Positions 5,835 through 9,015 of a DNA stretch of 9,015 nucleotides are shown here, piece after piece. The position numbers were made by a program, and so were the translations under genes. Position 1 is the first letter of the stretch. The number at the start of each line of letters is the position of its first letter. A model generated the notes under the pieces. That model ran no database searches and was not told the DNA's origin. It saw nothing but the letters and a program-made list of their open reading frames with translations. Origin of the DNA: CAZXDS01 sp964639525 (lineage in GTDB: Bacteria; Bacteroidota; Ignavibacteria; Ignavibacteriales; Melioribacteraceae). The DNA is taken from positions 1-9,015 of the forward strand of contig CAZXDS010000141.1 of assembly GCA_964639525.1 (NCBI GenBank), written 5' to 3'.

Positions 5835-5866
5835 AGTTCAATAAATAGGAAAAATCAGTTAATTGT

Positions 5867-5886
5867 AATAGCATATAAATGCGATG
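5867..5886. promoter_or_regulatory. Imperfect copy of the 20-bp dyad, upstream of the response-regulator gene
   Basis: AATAGCAT (5867-5874), spacer ATAA, then ATGCGATG (5879-5886); six of eight arm pairs match. The left arm is identical to that at 5114-5121 and the spacing is the same. It lies 33-52 bases before the response-regulator ATG and just after the kinase stop. Confidence 0.42.
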
Positions 5887-5893
5887 CGGGGTA

Positions 5894-8800
5894 TTATTTT
5901 AATTTTATATTTTCCACAATAATTGTAAATCCGTTTTTCAATGTATAACTGAGTTCTCCGCCAATTTGTTCGGCACGCATTTGCATGTTGCTTAAACCAT
6001 GACCGGAATTATATTTTTTTATGTCGATTTTGTTTCCATTGTCATGAATTTTCAGACTTAACTTTGAATTTATTTGAGAAACAGTTATTTCAACTTTTTT
6101 TGCATTGGAATGTTTATAAATATTATTTACGGCTTCTTTTAAAATAAGATACAAATTTTGTCTTGTCTCGGCATGGATTTTTCTTCGAATATTCAAATCG
6201 GTTATTGTAAACTTAACTTCAATATTTTTACCTTCCAACAATTTGAAAGTCTCATCTTTCATTTTATTAAGCATTTTTTCCAATGTATCATTGCGAGAAT
6301 CAATTGACCAAACAATATCCCGCATCGTATTAATTGAATAACTGCATAATTCCGCAATTCTTGTCAAATTATTATCGTTGTTCTTAGGATCAATTCCCTG
6401 TCTAACTATTTCAGCCTGCATCGATATTTTTGAAAGTGTTGCTCCTATATCATCATGTAAATTGCTAGCCAATTTAATCCGAAGTTTCTCAACCTTTAAT
6501 AATTGATTTATTCTAAATTGAAAAATTAAATATAGACTATAGATAATAGTTAAAAACATTGCAACATAAAACCAATAGGTTTTCCAAAAAGGCGGAGTAA
6601 TAGATATATTTATGCTCGCACCCTTTTCATTCCAGATACCGGTATTGTTTTGTGCTTTAACTCTGAAAATATAATCTCCCGGTGGAATGCTGTTATATGT
6701 TGCAAATCTTCTATTGCCTACATAGCTCCACTGTTTATCCAATCCTTGCAGCATAATGGCGTACTTTGTTTTTGTAGGAGAATAATATTCTAAGGAAGCA
6801 TACTCAAATGTAAAAACGTAATCGCTGTATAAAAGTTCAATCGACTTGGTTTCCCAAATAGATTTTGTTAGAATCACGCGTCCGTCCGGCAATTTTCCAA
6901 CATGAACGGTTTTATCTCCCAGCTGAAAATTTGTTATTGCAATAGGCGGAATAATTTTTCCCCTTTTAATGTTTCCGGGGAAAAAGGCATTCATTCCCTT
7001 TATCCCTCCGAAAAACATTTCGCCGGTTTGGCTTTTAAAATATGCGTTTCTATTAAACTCGTTATCCTGCAGACCAAAATTTTCGTCAAAATTCCAAAAT
7101 GTTTCCTTTTTCGGATTAAATTTTGAAAGCCCGTTATTTGTACTTAACCAGAGATTTTCAGCTTCATCTTCTAAAATGCCGTAAACAACATTATTAGGAA
7201 GTCCGTTAATAGTGGAAAAATTTTTAAACTGATTATTTTTCTTGTCATATCTGTCTATGCCGCCGCCGTTTGTCCCAATCCAATTAAAATTATTTTTATC
7301 TTCGTATATTGATAGAATAACATTATAACTTAAACTGTTAGGATTGTCCGGAATATGAATTATATGTTTGAATTTCCCGGTTTTTCGGTTAAAAATATTC
7401 AACCCATAATTAGTTCCAACCCAAAGAAGTCCGTTGCTATCTTCATATATTACATTAATTTTGTTATTACTTATGCTAAAAGGGTTATTAAAATTATGAC
7501 TAAACAGTACCGATTTTTCAGTTTTTCTATTAAATTTATTTAGTCCCATTTCTGTTCCAACCCATAAAATTCCTTTGCTGTCTATAAGCATGCTGCTTAC
7601 AATTTCTCCTTTTACAGTAGTTGGACTAGATAATTTGAATTGTTTAATTTTTTTAGTTGATAAGTCGTATTTTACAAGTCCGCCCACATCTTTGCCTATC
7701 CATAAAATGTTCGGGTTGTCGGGGTCTTTTTGCAAAGTATAAATTGCTGCGTCGCCTAATAAATGACTAATTTTATTTGTTTTTCTATTTATAATATCAA
7801 GTCCGTAATATCCGCCGACAATAAGTCTTTTGTCATCTATTTCGTTTATAACTCTTACGCTGGAAATGTTTAACTTTTTAGGAAACTCGTTAATGTATGA
7901 ATAATTAATAAATTTTTGCAATGAAGGATACATTTTGAAAATCCCATTCCCATATGTGCCGAGCCATAATATTTCACTCTTATCAATATAGAGAGCTGAA
8001 ACAAAATTAAAATTGGCATCTTTTTGGTTTTCGCCCGTAAAGTTATAATTAATTTCCTGAAAAGTATTTTTCTCTTTTTTTAATAGCCCGTATTGGCTGC
8101 TCACCCAAAGTGTTCCGGAATGATCGACGGCAATCGAATAGACTAAGAATTCTTTAATTTTAGATTTATTTGATTTTTGGAAATTATTTGAGAAATCGGT
8201 AATAAGATTATATGTTTTAATTATTTTTTTTTCGGCATCCAATTTCCCCAAACCTTTAAATGTGCCAATCCACAAATCTCCGGCTTTATCTTCGCAAATA
8301 GCACGAATTTTATTACTTGCAAATTTGTGGGAAGATAAGGGATTGACTAAAAAGCGTTGAAAATTATCAGTTCTTTCATTAAAAAGATTAATACCGCCTC
8401 CATTGGTTCCAATCCACAGATTCTTTTTGCTATCTAAATAAACAACACGGACATCATTTTCGCTTAGGCTTGATGAATCTTTATCATTATTAAAATAGTG
8501 ATAAAAATGTTCATTGGATGTATCAAATTTATTTAGTCCGTTATCGGTTCCAATCCATATAAAGCCGAAACTATCTTCACAAATTGAGTAAATGATATTA
8601 TTACTAATACTTGTTGAATCGTCCGGTTTTTGCTTATAAATAGAAAATTTTTCGGTATCCGGGTTAAATTTGTTTAATCCGTTTTCGGTTCCAACCCAAA
8701 TCATTCCTTTCTTATCTTCAAATAATGTTTCAATTGCATCATTGCTTAGAGAATATTTATTGTCAGGATTATTCTTAAATTGTTTAAAACTGTAACCATT

Positions 8801-8998
8801 ATACCTATAGAGACATGATTTTGTAGCAAACCACATAAATCCTTTTTGGTCTTGTATTATTGAGCGTATTTCATTTTTAGCAAATGTGTCCCCAATTTTT
8901 ATATGCCGAACTTTAATGTTGGTATTTTGGGCATAACTAGAAAAAGTTATGAGTGTTAAAATTTGAATAAAAAATATTTTGTAATAATTCAAGGTCAT
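5894..8998 (-). CDS. Two-component sensor histidine kinase with double seven-bladed periplasmic propeller
   Basis: This is a 1034-residue membrane sensor. Residues 1-23 are a signal peptide (MTLNYYKIFFIQILTLITFSSYA). Residues about 35-690 hold 14 Reg_prop repeats of the W-[IV]-G-T-x-x-G-L-x-x-[FY]-[ND] type. The repeat-opening Trp or its equivalent is near 56, 101, 148, 195, 243, 298, 345, 392 (not Trp), 433, 479, 526, 573, 617 and 662 (Phe), matching two seven-bladed propellers. A Y_Y_Y domain (about 735-800; LQGLDKQWSYVG...IPPGDYIFRVKAQN) leads to one membrane helix at about 804-828. The cytoplasmic part has a HisKA_3 dimerisation domain with phosphoacceptor His848 (NLHDDIGATLSKIS) and a HATPase domain with Glu955/Asn959/His963 (N-box), Asp986-x-Gly988 and a GHGLSNM loop (999-1005). 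Unlike the hybrid HTCS sensors of Bacteroides there is no fused receiver or AraC domain; output goes to the separate regulator at 5834-5208. The ligand is unknown and no polysaccharide-use genes are nearby. It is intact over its full length. Only 17 AT-rich bases lie upstream, without a Shine-Dalgarno. Confidence 0.93.
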   Translation of the reverse strand: MTLNYYKIFFIQILTLITFSSYAQNTNIKVRHIKIGDTFAKNEIRSIIQDQKGFMWFATKSCLYRYNGYSFKQFKNNPDNKYSLSNDAIETLFEDKKGMIWVGTENGLNKFNPDTEKFSIYKQKPDDSTSISNNIIYSICEDSFGFIWIGTDNGLNKFDTSNEHFYHYFNNDKDSSSLSENDVRVVYLDSKKNLWIGTNGGGINLFNERTDNFQRFLVNPLSSHKFASNKIRAICEDKAGDLWIGTFKGLGKLDAEKKIIKTYNLITDFSNNFQKSNKSKIKEFLVYSIAVDHSGTLWVSSQYGLLKKEKNTFQEINYNFTGENQKDANFNFVSALYIDKSEILWLGTYGNGIFKMYPSLQKFINYSYINEFPKKLNISSVRVINEIDDKRLIVGGYYGLDIINRKTNKISHLLGDAAIYTLQKDPDNPNILWIGKDVGGLVKYDLSTKKIKQFKLSSPTTVKGEIVSSMLIDSKGILWVGTEMGLNKFNRKTEKSVLFSHNFNNPFSISNNKINVIYEDSNGLLWVGTNYGLNIFNRKTGKFKHIIHIPDNPNSLSYNVILSIYEDKNNFNWIGTNGGGIDRYDKKNNQFKNFSTINGLPNNVVYGILEDEAENLWLSTNNGLSKFNPKKETFWNFDENFGLQDNEFNRNAYFKSQTGEMFFGGIKGMNAFFPGNIKRGKIIPPIAITNFQLGDKTVHVGKLPDGRVILTKSIWETKSIELLYSDYVFTFEYASLEYYSPTKTKYAIMLQGLDKQWSYVGNRRFATYNSIPPGDYIFRVKAQNNTGIWNEKGASINISITPPFWKTYWFYVAMFLTIIYSLYLIFQFRINQLLKVEKLRIKLASNLHDDIGATLSKISMQAEIVRQGIDPKNNDNNLTRIAELCSYSINTMRDIVWSIDSRNDTLEKMLNKMKDETFKLLEGKNIEVKFTITDLNIRRKIHAETRQNLYLILKEAVNNIYKHSNAKKVEITVSQINSKLSLKIHDNGNKIDIKKYNSGHGLSNMQMRAEQIGGELSYTLKNGFTIIVENIKLK

Positions 8999-9015
8999 AA
9001 AAATTTATTTATTTT

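Noticed and set aside
6902..7543. Short + strand reading frames inside the kinase gene
   Set aside because: They lie within an intact 1034-codon gene with clear domains and have no starts or families of their own.
8932..8951. Perfect 7-bp inverted repeat CATAACT...AGTTATG
   Set aside because: It falls inside the signal-peptide codons of the kinase gene. A stem this short and AT-rich is expected by chance, and it is not repeated elsewhere.

Overview
The window is AT-rich (roughly two-thirds A+T by eye) and carries several hallmarks of the Bacteroidota/Ignavibacteriota side of the tree. Three proteins end in type IX secretion (T9SS) type A sorting domains with the characteristic QNYPNPFNP motif. 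There are abundant SPII lipoproteins, a Y_Y_Y/two-component-propeller sensor kinase, and a small outer-membrane beta-barrel. The QNYPNPFNPSTIIEFSVPQ wording and the clear GGAG-type Shine-Dalgarno sites on several genes fit Ignavibacteria-like lineages better than classical Bacteroides. That assignment is an inference from memory of the families.

Layout. On the + strand, 3-149 is the tail of a T9SS cargo protein. It is followed by a beta-barrel outer-membrane protein gene (216-845) broken by an in-frame TGA. A strong hairpin at 907-956 sits between this pair and the rest, which all lies on the - strand. Reading the - strand from right to left (5' to 3' of transcription), there is a 1034-residue periplasmic double-propeller histidine kinase (8998-5894) and its separate NarL/LuxR-type response regulator (5834-5208). 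Next come a lipoprotein (5041-4382, with an apparent coding tail to 4325 behind a TAA), a T9SS-exported seven-bladed propeller (4241-3033), a T9SS-exported beta-lactamase-fold serine hydrolase broken by an in-frame TAA (2950-1583), and a small beta-rich lipoprotein (1516-1046).

How the genes may work together (inference). The kinase presents a large periplasmic propeller array and signals through HisKA_3/HATPase to the LuxR-type regulator. A 20-bp dyad (AATAGCAT-N4-ATGCTATT) lies upstream of the lipoprotein gene, and an imperfect copy lies just upstream of the regulator gene. This suggests the regulator controls itself and the envelope/surface-protein genes that follow. No rRNA, tRNA, CRISPR array, transposase or integrase is visible.

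The most striking oddities are three in-frame stop codons without any frameshift, all in exported-protein genes and all explainable by a single C-to-T change. A 199-bp, about 97% identical block is also shared by the sorting domains of two otherwise unrelated neighbours, which suggests recent gene conversion.
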